Of a DNA stretch of 17,333 nt, positions 6,600-15,788 are shown in pieces. The stretch is from Pseudomonadota bacterium (GTDB lineage: Bacteria; Pseudomonadota; Gammaproteobacteria; Burkholderiales; Burkholderiaceae_B): positions 1 to 17,333 of the forward strand of contig JAEYZR010000120.1 in NCBI GenBank assembly GCA_023427945.1. Direction: 5' to 3'. Within the stretch, counting starts at the first letter, position 1; each line of letters starts with the position of its first letter. Under the pieces are notes generated by a model. That model worked only from the letters and a program-made list of their open reading frames with translations. It was not told where the DNA came from and did no database searches. Made by a program: the position numbers and the translations under genes.

Positions 6600-7052
6600 A
6601 TGCGACGCTTTGTCATTCTGTTTTTGCTTGTCCTGTTACCCATCGAGGTACTGGCGGGAATTTCGTACGAGCAGCGTCTGGCGCTGGAAGCGCAGCAGGA
6701 AGCCGCCGAGCATCATGCCCGGTCACCTGCTTCAGGCGATCCCGCCGTGGATGCCCGCCTTCTGCCGGCGCAAGCCGACGAGCGGGCAGGGCGACCCGAT
6801 GCACCGGTCGCCGCCACCCCGGCACAGCCGGAAAAACACCAGGCTTTTCAAGTTCCCGCGCAGGATATCTGCCTGCCCACGCTTGCCTATGACATCGGTG
6901 AATCGGATTTTTCCCTGGACCTGGGCGAGGCATTCGACGTGCCCTGCCAGTCTGTGAGAAAACCCACGCGTCGCGTGGCGTCTTCCCCCGTGCACACCGG
7001 CTTTTGCGACAAATCCATCGTCGCTGCCGTCCCCACCCGGCCTGCCATCTAG
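6600..7052 (+). CDS. Small secreted protein of unknown function
   Basis: Protein of 150 residues that I do not recognise with confidence. It begins with a clear signal peptide (MRRFVILFLLVLLPIEVLAG, probable cleavage after VLA). The mature part is rich in Ala, Pro, Glu and charged residues to about position 80 and probably disordered. The C-terminal half contains three cysteines (DICLPT, VPCQSV, GFCDKS). The leader resembles that of the small CzcI metal-resistance proteins, but the ASYCQHE-like motif I would expect is missing, so this is only a hint. ATG 6600 is preferred because it starts the signal peptide directly; a GTG at 6573 is in frame. The ribosome binding site is weak. It sits 88 bp after cynS and 93 bp before the TerC gene and may belong to neither unit. 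Confidence 0.6.
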   Translation: MRRFVILFLLVLLPIEVLAGISYEQRLALEAQQEAAEHHARSPASGDPAVDARLLPAQADERAGRPDAPVAATPAQPEKHQAFQVPAQDICLPTLAYDIGESDFSLDLGEAFDVPCQSVRKPTRRVASSPVHTGFCDKSIVAAVPTRPAI

Positions 7053-7076
7053 CCATTCCTGCGTTTTCGTCGTCCT

Positions 7077-7095
7077 GTTCTGCGCCTGGCAGAAC
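7077..7095 (+). other. Hairpin between the small secreted protein and the TerC gene
   Basis: GTTCTGC (7077-7083) and GCAGAAC (7089-7095) form a 7-bp stem with a 5-nt loop. A T-run directly after it is lacking, so an intrinsic terminator is not well supported. It could be a weak terminator or part of the leader of the next gene. Confidence 0.25.
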
Positions 7096-7145
7096 GAGTG
7101 CGCGCGCGCCTGCGCCGCCGTCATACCCTCTTTTAGGCTACCAAT

Positions 7146-8699
7146 ATGGAATGGCTACTTGACCCCGCGATCTGGGCGGGTCTGCTCACCCTGATCGTGC
7201 TCGAAATCGTACTGGGCATCGATAACCTCATTTTCATCGCGATCCTGGCGGACAAGCTGCCGCCGCATCAGCGCGATCGCGCCCGCATCATCGGCCTGTC
7301 GCTGGCGCTCATCATGCGCCTGGGGCTTTTGACCATCGTGTCCTGGCTGGTGACGCTGACCACGCCCCTGTTCTCCCTGGGCCCGCTGTCGTTTTCCGGG
7401 CGGGATCTGATCCTGCTCATCGGTGGCCTGTTCCTGCTCTTCAAGGCGACTTCGGAACTGCATGAAAGGCTGGAGGGCACCACACACCAGGTCACGCAGT
7501 CCAAGGTGTATGCCAGTTTCTCGGTCGTCGTCATGCAGATCGTCGTGCTCGATGCGGTGTTCTCGCTGGATGCCGTGATCACCGCGGTAGGCATGGTCGA
7601 TCAGTTGCCGGTCATGATGACGGCGGTGCTGGTGTCGATGGCGCTGATGATCTGGGCCTCGAAGCCGCTGACCCGTTTTGTCAATGCGCACCCCACGGTG
7701 GTCGTGCTGTGCCTGAGCTTTCTGCTGATGATCGGACTGACCCTGACGGCCGAAGGCCTGGGCTTCAAGATACCCAAGGGCTATCTGTACGCGGCCATCG
7801 GCTTTTCGATACTGATCGAGTTCTTCAACCAGTTGGCCCGTCGCAGTTCGCTCAGGAATGCCGCACGGGGACCCATCCGCGTGCGCACCGCTCAGGCCGT
7901 GCTGCGCATGATGGGCGGGCGCATCTCGCATGGCGAGGAGCCGGCCCACGACGAGAGCGTCGCGCCGGTCGCCTCTGCATTCGGCGAGGAGGAGCGCAGC
8001 ATGGTCAGCGGTGTGCTCACGCTGGGCGAACGTTCGATTCGATCCATCATGACCCCTCGCACCGAGATCTCGTGGATAGACATCAACGGCGAGGTCGAAA
8101 CCATTCGCGACGAACTGCGCCGCACACCGCACAGCTACTTTCCCGTGTGCGCGGGCGAGCTGGATAACGTCGTGGGTGTGGGCAGGGCGAAGGACCTGCT
8201 GGCCAACATCATGGACACGGGCACCATCGGTGAGTTGTCCGACTTGCGCCCTCCCACGGTCGTTCACGAATCCGCCCGCGTGCTGGGCATGATGGAGACG
8301 CTGCGTGCGGCTCAGCTGATTCTGGTGACCGATGAGTACGGCACCATACAGGGGGTGGTCACGCCCATCGATATCCTGGAAGCCATCGCCGGCGAGTTCC
8401 CGGACGAAGACGAGCAGCGTGCCATCCAGGTGACCGGCGAAAACCGCTGGCGGGTAGACGGCTCAGCCGACCTGCACTATCTGGCGCAGGTCATCCAGGC
8501 CGAATTCTGGCATGAGGGCGAAGATCCCTACACATCGCTGGCAGGGTTTTTGCTCGCGCGTTTTGGCGCATTGCCCGCCGTGGGCGAGAGCATCGAGCTG
8601 GCTGGCCTGCGGTTCGAGATTGCCGAAATCAACAATCGTCGAATCGCGGTGGTCAACGTCGAGCGGCATGAGGCGCCGCCGCCCGTGCCGCAGGCTTAA
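7146..8699 (+). CDS. TerC-family membrane protein with CBS pair and CorC/HlyC domain (YoaE/YegH type)
   Basis: Inner-membrane protein of 517 residues, nearly the length of E. coli YoaE (518). The N-terminal TerC domain (about 1-235) has several membrane helices and the signature acidic motifs VLEIVLGIDNLIFI and DAVFSLDAVITAVGM, which in TerC proteins lie in the membrane and are linked to metal-ion (Mn2+) transport. A cytosolic CBS pair follows at about 300-420 (SIRSIMTPRTEISWID, TDEYGTIQGVVTPIDILEAI). A CorC_HlyC/transporter-associated domain ends the protein (about 435-510). Full-length homology to YoaE is clear from recalled sequence, but the physiological substrate of YoaE is not established. 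No yybP-ykoY (Mn2+) riboswitch could be recognised upstream. The stop codon interleaves with that of the convergent methyltransferase gene. Confidence 0.92.
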   Translation: MEWLLDPAIWAGLLTLIVLEIVLGIDNLIFIAILADKLPPHQRDRARIIGLSLALIMRLGLLTIVSWLVTLTTPLFSLGPLSFSGRDLILLIGGLFLLFKATSELHERLEGTTHQVTQSKVYASFSVVVMQIVVLDAVFSLDAVITAVGMVDQLPVMMTAVLVSMALMIWASKPLTRFVNAHPTVVVLCLSFLLMIGLTLTAEGLGFKIPKGYLYAAIGFSILIEFFNQLARRSSLRNAARGPIRVRTAQAVLRMMGGRISHGEEPAHDESVAPVASAFGEEERSMVSGVLTLGERSIRSIMTPRTEISWIDINGEVETIRDELRRTPHSYFPVCAGELDNVVGVGRAKDLLANIMDTGTIGELSDLRPPTVVHESARVLGMMETLRAAQLILVTDEYGTIQGVVTPIDILEAIAGEFPDEDEQRAIQVTGENRWRVDGSADLHYLAQVIQAEFWHEGEDPYTSLAGFLLARFGALPAVGESIELAGLRFEIAEINNRRIAVVNVERHEAPPPVPQA

Positions 8700-9586
8700 G
8701 CGCCGCGTTTGGCCGTCCAGGTCCCTTTGACGGGGCCTTCGGTGGTGCCGCGCATGGTGTCGCCCTCGACCGTGCCGATGTACTTCACACCGTCTGCGGT
8801 GAATGTGATCTGGCTGCCGTTCATCCTGGCCTGCGAGATGGGCGACTGGCCCAGCGTGCCTTCGATTTCCTGGAAGCTTTGCTTGAGCGTCAGCGGATTG
8901 CCGGCCACTTGCCAGGTGCCTTCGACCTTGGCGGGCACGATCCACAAGAGCGCCGTGCAATAGCTGGTGCAATCCTGGGTCACGGTCTCCATCTGGTCGG
9001 CCTGCCAATCACCCATGCGAAACGAGTTGGCCACGATGCGGGTGCCGGGTTTCAGATCCAGGATCTTGGGGCGCAGCTTTTCGTTGATGGAAGGCAGCAG
9101 GAACATGGTGATCACGTCCGCCTTGGACAGATCGGTGTCGAACAGGTCAGCGGTCACGAAAGTGGCGCGGTCCTGGACTTTTTCTCGTGCCGCATTGGCG
9201 CGCGCCAGATTGGCCATGTCCGGGTTGTATTCTATGCCTTGGGCATTGAGCCCGCGTTTGGCGGCGGTGATGACCGTGCGGCCGTCACCCGATCCCAGAT
9301 CGATCAGGAAATCCTTGGGTGTGACTTGCGCCATGTCGAGCATCTTCTCGACCAGGGTCTGCGGGGTGGGCACCCAGACCACGTCCTTGCCGCTCTGGCC
9401 GACGATGGGGCTGTAGTCTTCTTTGCTGGTCGTCTCGCTGGCAGCCGTGCTGGCCGTCTGGGCGTTGACGCAACCTCCGCCGAATGCAATGGCGCTGGCC
9501 GCCACGAACGCCGAGAGATAGCGTTTCGGAATGCCCAGGCGGGTCTGGCGGGAAGAGGGCGTTGCGCTTGCGAAAGGCAAAGACAT
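8696..9586 (-). CDS. Exported class I SAM-dependent methyltransferase-like protein
   Basis: Protein of 296 residues. The N-terminus has a basic region (to KRY, 23) and a hydrophobic core (LSAFVAASAIAF), then GGGCVNA, readable as a weak lipobox (Cys39) or a signal peptidase I site after VNA. A Rossmann methyltransferase core follows: motif I LIDLGSGDGRTV (94-105), acidic residue in GIEYNP (Glu119), and TADLFD (145-150). From about 222 to the end the sequence looks like beta-strand-rich appended structure (GTW and GTV repeats). ATG 9586 is chosen because AGGA precedes it by about 8 bp; upstream in-frame starts would spoil the signal peptide. SAM is cytosolic, so an exported enzyme of this type is puzzling. 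It is divergent from the copper-type two-component genes. The substrate is unknown. Confidence 0.82.
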   Translation of the reverse strand: MSLPFASATPSSRQTRLGIPKRYLSAFVAASAIAFGGGCVNAQTASTAASETTSKEDYSPIVGQSGKDVVWVPTPQTLVEKMLDMAQVTPKDFLIDLGSGDGRTVITAAKRGLNAQGIEYNPDMANLARANAAREKVQDRATFVTADLFDTDLSKADVITMFLLPSINEKLRPKILDLKPGTRIVANSFRMGDWQADQMETVTQDCTSYCTALLWIVPAKVEGTWQVAGNPLTLKQSFQEIEGTLGQSPISQARMNGSQITFTADGVKYIGTVEGDTMRGTTEGPVKGTWTAKRGA

Positions 9587-9720
9587 GGTGACGTTCCTGT
9601 TCAAGTTAAGCTGACATCCAGCTGATAATACCTGCAGTTTTCGAAGTTTCGATGAATCGTGCTCCGTCGCCACTGTAGGGTGGGCCAACTGACTTCAGCG
9701 TGACACGAAACCAACATTTC

Positions 9721-9750
9721 TGTCAGATTGGTTTCTGACAAACGTGTCAG
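9721..9750 (+). promoter_or_regulatory. CusR/CopR-like box upstream of copR-type gene
   Basis: CTGACAAACGTGTCAG (9735-9750) has perfect 6-bp inverted arms and a 4-nt spacer. Its core TGACA-N4-TGTCA matches the half-sites and spacing of the E. coli CusR box as I recall it. A further TGTCAG at 9721-9726 forms a second inverted pair with CTGACA at 9735-9740. The sites lie in the 249-bp divergent region between the exported methyltransferase gene and the response regulator gene, about 90 bp before the latter's start. Autoregulation by the adjacent OmpR-type regulator is the simplest reading. Confidence 0.55.
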
Positions 9751-9835
9751 CCAGGGGTCAGTGCGGCGACATGCGTCATGCGTTAGTCTGCAGGCAGAGA
9801 CACACGACTTCAATTTCTTTTTCAGGTGGCATGCA

Positions 9836-10537
9836 GTGCGCGTATTGATCGTCGAAGATGAAGACAAAACCTCCACGTACATACACCGAGGTCTGACCGA
9901 GGTGGGTTACACCGTGGATGTCGCCGCCAGCGGAACGGACGGCCTGCATCTTGCATTGACTTTCGACTACGACGTCATCGTGCTGGATCTGATGCTGCCG
10001 GGCCTCGACGGCTACGCGGTGCTGGAGCAACTGCGATCGAAGAAATCCACGCCGGTCATCATGCTCTCTGCACGGGGAGATGTCGGCGACCGTGTCACGG
10101 GGCTGCGCAAGGGCGCGGACGATTATCTGCCCAAGCCGTTTTCCTTCACCGAACTGGTCGCCCGCCTGCAGGCCATGACGCGCCGGCGTATCGAGGGCAT
10201 GGAAGCCACCACATTGCGGGTCGATGACCTGACCATCGATCTGCTGGCACGCAAGGCCATACGCGCAGGCGACCGCATCGAGCTGACCGCCAAGGAGTTT
10301 TCATTGCTCAGCCTGCTGGCGCGTCATCAAGGCGAGGTGCTCTCCAAGCTCATGATCGCAGAGCAGGTCTGGGACATGAATTTCGACAGCGACGTGAACG
10401 TGGTGGAAGTGGCCGTCAAGCGTCTGCGCGGCAAGGTGGACGCGCCTTATGCGCAGAAGCTGCTCCATACGGTGAGAGGCATGGGCTACGTGCTGGAAGC
10501 CCGGCACACACCTGCCGATACGGATGCGCCCAATTGA
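9836..10537 (+). CDS. OmpR-family heavy-metal response regulator, CopR/CusR type
   Basis: Transcription regulator of 233 residues. The receiver domain (1-117) starts MRVLIVEDEDKT and holds Asp51 (VIVLDLMLPGLDGY) and Lys100 (DDYLPKPFSF). The winged-helix output domain lies at about 135-227 (LTAKEFSLLSLLARHQGEVL, DVNVVEVAVKRLRGKVD). The start is the GTG at 9836, because AGGTGG (9824-9829) precedes it by 6 bp and it yields the canonical MRVLIVEDE. Longer readings add an untypical N-terminus. The sequence and the downstream heavy-metal sensor kinase place it with CopR, CusR and CzcR; copper is favoured by the neighbouring copA and the CusR-like box. The kinase start lies 2 bp after the stop, so the pair is translationally coupled. 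Confidence 0.9.
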   Translation: MRVLIVEDEDKTSTYIHRGLTEVGYTVDVAASGTDGLHLALTFDYDVIVLDLMLPGLDGYAVLEQLRSKKSTPVIMLSARGDVGDRVTGLRKGADDYLPKPFSFTELVARLQAMTRRRIEGMEATTLRVDDLTIDLLARKAIRAGDRIELTAKEFSLLSLLARHQGEVLSKLMIAEQVWDMNFDSDVNVVEVAVKRLRGKVDAPYAQKLLHTVRGMGYVLEARHTPADTDAPN

Positions 10538-10539
10538 GG

Positions 10540-11896
10540 ATGCGCAGTCGATCCATTGCGTGGCGCATGGCCGCCATGTTCGCCTTGACGGCGGCGGTGG
10601 TATTCACCAGCGTGGCCGTGTTTCTTTATTGCATGCTGGCCACATCGGTGCGCGAACAGATCCGGGCGGAACTGCAGTTTCACCAGACCTTGCTCAAGCC
10701 CTACATCGAGGCGCGTACCGATATCCAGGACTGGCCGGCGGTGCAGCGCAAGCTCAACGGGATGACGCCCGAGGTCGGTCGCTTGCGCTACTGGATCGAG
10801 TCGCCCGACCCGGCGTTTGCCTACGGTCATCCGGGCGCCCTGGACGGGCTGGATGCGCGCGGCGAGCCGCTGGTCGATGGCTTCGGATTCATCAAACAGG
10901 GCCAGCCCGCCAAGACCTGGGGCGTGCTGATTGCGCCGATTGCCGCCCAGGGCGAGCGGCCCGCTCTGACATTCGGGGTGGCGCTGGACGCCACAGCGTA
11001 TCTGCACACGAAAGAGTCGTTCTCCCGGGTGATGCAGATTGCCTCGGCGCTGGGTATCTTGCTGGTGGCGCTGCTGGGTCACTGGATCGTCAAGCGAGGG
11101 CTTTTCCCTGTGCGCAGGCTCAGTGCGCAGGCCAATGCGTTGCCGCGCAACGATCCCTGCCAGCGTCTGGACGTGGCGGGACTGCCCACCGAAATCCTGG
11201 AGCTGGCGGTGTCGTTCAACAATGCGCTGGAGCGGCGCGAAGCCGCATGGCGTCAGCTGGAGGGCTTCAATGCAGACACCGCGCACGAGTTGCGCACGCC
11301 CCTGACCAACCTCATCGGCCAGACGCAGGTGGCACTGGTACATCCGCGCAGTGCCGAGGAACTGCAGGATCTCCTGGCCTCCAATCTGGAAGAACTGGAG
11401 CGCATGAGCGGCATCGTCAACGACATGTTGTTCCTGTCTCGTGCCGACAACGGCGATCTTGTCGAAGAACTCACTGAAGTTTCGTTGCGGCAGGAAACCC
11501 AGAAAACCGTGGAGTATCTCGAAGATGCCTTCGTGCAGAAGACGCTGACAGTCAGGATCGAGGGCGATTCGCTGGCGTGGGTGGACAAGCGCCTGTTTCA
11601 CCGTGCGATTGCCAATCTGCTCTCCAACAGCGCGCAGTATGCGCAGGAGAACAGCGAAGTGCGGGTGTTGATCGAGGAGCAGGAAAGCGGCATCGCAGTG
11701 TCGGTCTCCAATCAGGGCGATCCCATCCCGCCCGGTCAGCAGGCGCGCCTGTTCGAACGGTTCTACCGTGGCGATTCGGCACGCACGCGCAGCCGCGTGC
11801 ATCACGGGCTGGGCTTGTCCATCGTCCGGGCTATTGCATCCATGCACGGTGGCGATGTGTTCGTTCGCAGCGCCAACGGAACGAACACGTTCGGTT

Positions 11897-11925
<29 letters not shown>
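10540..11925 (+). CDS. Heavy-metal sensor histidine kinase, CopS/CusS type
   Basis: Inner-membrane kinase of 461 residues. Membrane helix 1 spans about 11-32 and helix 2 about 165-184, enclosing a periplasmic sensor domain of about 130 residues. A HAMP linker (about 185-237) leads to the HisKA domain with the phospho-acceptor His249 (ADTAHELRTPLTN). The HATPase domain shows the N box (FHRAIANLLSNSAQYA), and the F and G boxes (FERFYRGDSA, HHGLGLSIVRAI). The layout and C-terminal motifs match the CusS/CopS/IrlS heavy-metal sensors. ATG 10540 is preferred although the best Shine-Dalgarno-like bases (TGAGG) abut it; TTG 10534 and ATG 10570 are alternatives. The last 29 bp overlap the convergent copA gene. 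Copper as the signal is inferred from context. Confidence 0.88.
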
Positions 11926-14179
<2,254 letters not shown>

Positions 14180-14215
14180 CGGGGACTCCTTGCAAGCCGG
14201 TTCAACCAGAAGGCT

Positions 14216-14246
14216 ATTGTCGTCCTTGCCATGATGGTAAGGTCAA
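14216..14246 (-). promoter_or_regulatory. MerR/CueR-type promoter of copA
   Basis: On the minus strand TTGACC (14246-14241) and GACAAT (14221-14216) are separated by exactly 19 bp, the overlong spacer typical of MerR-family promoters. Across the -35 end and spacer lies a near-perfect dyad, CCTTACCAT-C-ATGGCAAGG (8 of 9 pairs). It closely resembles the E. coli copA promoter bound by CueR. Transcription would start about 30 nt before the copA ATG. Confidence 0.72.
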
Positions 14247-14270
14247 GGGCGGCTGCCGATGTTCACACGC

Positions 14271-14301
14271 TTGACCTTGCCACAGTGGCAAGCCTTAGCG
14301 T
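14271..14301 (+). promoter_or_regulatory. MerR/CueR-type promoter of the DUF305 gene
   Basis: TTGACC (14271-14276) and TAGCGT (14296-14301) are again 19 bp apart. The perfect dyad CTTGCCAC-A-GTGGCAAG (14276-14292) fills the spacer. The -35 box and dyad resemble those of the divergent copA promoter 24 bp away, suggesting one CueR-like activator for both genes. The -10 is poor, as expected of activator-dependent promoters. The leader to the ATG at 14335 would be about 27 nt. Confidence 0.65.
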
Positions 14302-14334
14302 GCGAGATCCTTCAACGATGTAGCAGGTGCACCC

Positions 14335-14778
14335 ATGAAGCCTTTTACCTCTCTGATGTCCGGCCTTCTGCTGTCGGGCCTGTTCAGTGTTGCCCACGCA
14401 CAAACGAATCCTGCTGCCTCGTCCAGCGGCGCCCATCAGGCAGGCGCGCTTGGCGGGGCGCACGCCACTCCCGCGGCCGGTGCGCCAGAGAAGTCCGGAA
14501 CCAGTCCGTCGGCCTCGACCCTTGCATACGAGAAAGCGGCTGCCGACATGCACGCCGCGATGGACATTCCCTATACGGGTGATGCGGATGTGGATTTCAT
14601 GCGCGGCATGATCGCCCATCATGAAGGCGCCATCGCCATGGCCCAGGTCGCGCTGAAGTACGGCAAGGATGCCGCAGTGCGCAAGCTTGCCGGGGAAGTG
14701 ATCGCCTCGCAGGGTGCCGAGATCGAATCCATGCGCGCCTGGCTGGCCGAGCGCGGGCAGCCAGGCGCCCGCCCGTAG
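14335..14778 (+). CDS. DUF305 periplasmic protein, probable copper-binding (CopM-like)
   Basis: Secreted protein of 147 residues. The signal peptide ends at AHA (residue 22). A low-complexity Ala/Gly/Ser/Pro linker with scattered histidines fills 23-60. A helical DUF305 domain follows (about 64-139) with the family signature DFMRGMIAHHEGAIAMA (87-103), rich in Met and His; some family members, such as cyanobacterial CopM, bind copper. AGGTGC lies about 6 bp before the ATG. Its own CueR-like promoter and divergence from copA make periplasmic copper handling the likely role. It ends 6 bp before the convergent transporter gene, leaving no room for a terminator. The metal is inferred from context. 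Confidence 0.88.
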   Translation: MKPFTSLMSGLLLSGLFSVAHAQTNPAASSSGAHQAGALGGAHATPAAGAPEKSGTSPSASTLAYEKAAADMHAAMDIPYTGDADVDFMRGMIAHHEGAIAMAQVALKYGKDAAVRKLAGEVIASQGAEIESMRAWLAERGQPGARP

Positions 14779-14784
14779 CGCGAT

Positions 14785-15669
14785 CTAGGCGGCGCGTCGG
14801 CGTGCGCGCAGCAGCGTGCGTGCGCCGTCTATCACCAGAATGCCGATGGCCATCCAGATGGGGCCGTAGGTATACAGGTCGCTGCGGGACAGGCGCTCGC
14901 CCAGTATCAGGGCGACCAGGATGAGAAACACCGGCTCGAAGTAGGTCAGCAGGCCGAACAGTCCTATGCTCATGGCGCGTGTCGACCACAGGAAGAGCGC
15001 CAGGGCCACGATGCCCGTCAGGCCGAAACCGATCAACAGCGCGACCAGCGAGGGCGAGGCGGCCAGCACACTCAGCGTCTGGGGGCGTTGGCTGATGATG
15101 AAGAGCGCGGCGGGCAGCATCAGGATCATGTCGAAGAACAGGCCGCCCAGATGGTTCGTGCCCATTTTCTTGCGCAGCGTGAAATAGAACGGGTAGCCAA
15201 AGGCCACCAGAAAGGTCGGCCAGGCGGTCTGCCCCGACGCCATGAAGGCGTGGGCGACGCCGACGCTGGCCGTCACGGCGGCCAGCCTCTGCAGGGGAGA
15301 CAGACGTTCGTTGAAGACGACGCGGCCCACGAAGATCATCACCAGCGGCAGCAGGAAGTAGCCCAGCGACACGTCCAGCGCGTGGCCATGCAAGGGCGCC
15401 CAGGTGAACAGCCACAGCTGCACGCCAAGAAACGCCGCGCTGGCCACCAGCAGCAGCGCCATCGACGGCCTGGCTACGACGCGCCGCCAGATGGCCCGCA
15501 CCAGTGTGGTTTCGCCTGTCAGCCTCAACAGCAGGGCCAGCGCTGGCACTGAAATCGCGATCCGCCAGGCAAACAGTTCTTCGCCCGCAAGCGGGTCGAG
15601 CAGGGTGCCGTAAAAGAAAAGCACCCCGAACAGGGCGCAGGCGACAACGGCAGCAAACACACCAAGCAT
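14785..15669 (-). CDS. EamA/DMT-superfamily transporter, RarD-like
   Basis: Inner-membrane protein of 294 residues with about ten predicted hydrophobic helices in two EamA repeats. The N-terminal pattern FFYGTLLDPLAGEELFAWR resembles RarD (chloramphenicol-sensitive protein) sequences, and the second repeat contains MSIGLFGLLTYFEPVFLILVA followed by GERLS, the usual EamA landmark. The substrate is unknown; relatives export metabolites or amino acids. ATG 15669 is chosen because MLGVFAAVVACALFG places the first helix at the N-terminus; a longer reading to 15852 would run into trehalose synthase coding sequence on the other strand. The ribosome binding site (AGAGA) is weak. It is divergent from treS across a 119-bp gap in which I see no convincing promoter. 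Confidence 0.85.
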   Translation of the reverse strand: MLGVFAAVVACALFGVLFFYGTLLDPLAGEELFAWRIAISVPALALLLRLTGETTLVRAIWRRVVARPSMALLLVASAAFLGVQLWLFTWAPLHGHALDVSLGYFLLPLVMIFVGRVVFNERLSPLQRLAAVTASVGVAHAFMASGQTAWPTFLVAFGYPFYFTLRKKMGTNHLGGLFFDMILMLPAALFIISQRPQTLSVLAASPSLVALLIGFGLTGIVALALFLWSTRAMSIGLFGLLTYFEPVFLILVALILGERLSRSDLYTYGPIWMAIGILVIDGARTLLRARRRAA

Positions 15670-15788
15670 GACAATCTCTGGTAGACACGATCTGTGGCAA
15701 CGGACCACTGGGGTGATCGTAAGCCATACGCGAGCGCTTTGCGCATGATTCTTGCTTGCCTTTTCCTCCCCATCTGAAAGGCGAGCAT

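Noticed and set aside
7053..7145. yybP-ykoY manganese riboswitch before the TerC-type gene
   Set aside because: TerC genes often follow this riboswitch, but its conserved elements could not be recognised in the 93-bp gap.
9728..9835. Longer N-terminus for the CopR-type regulator
   Set aside because: It would place coding sequence over the CusR-like box and add 36 untypical residues; GTG 9836 has an excellent ribosome binding site and a canonical receiver start.
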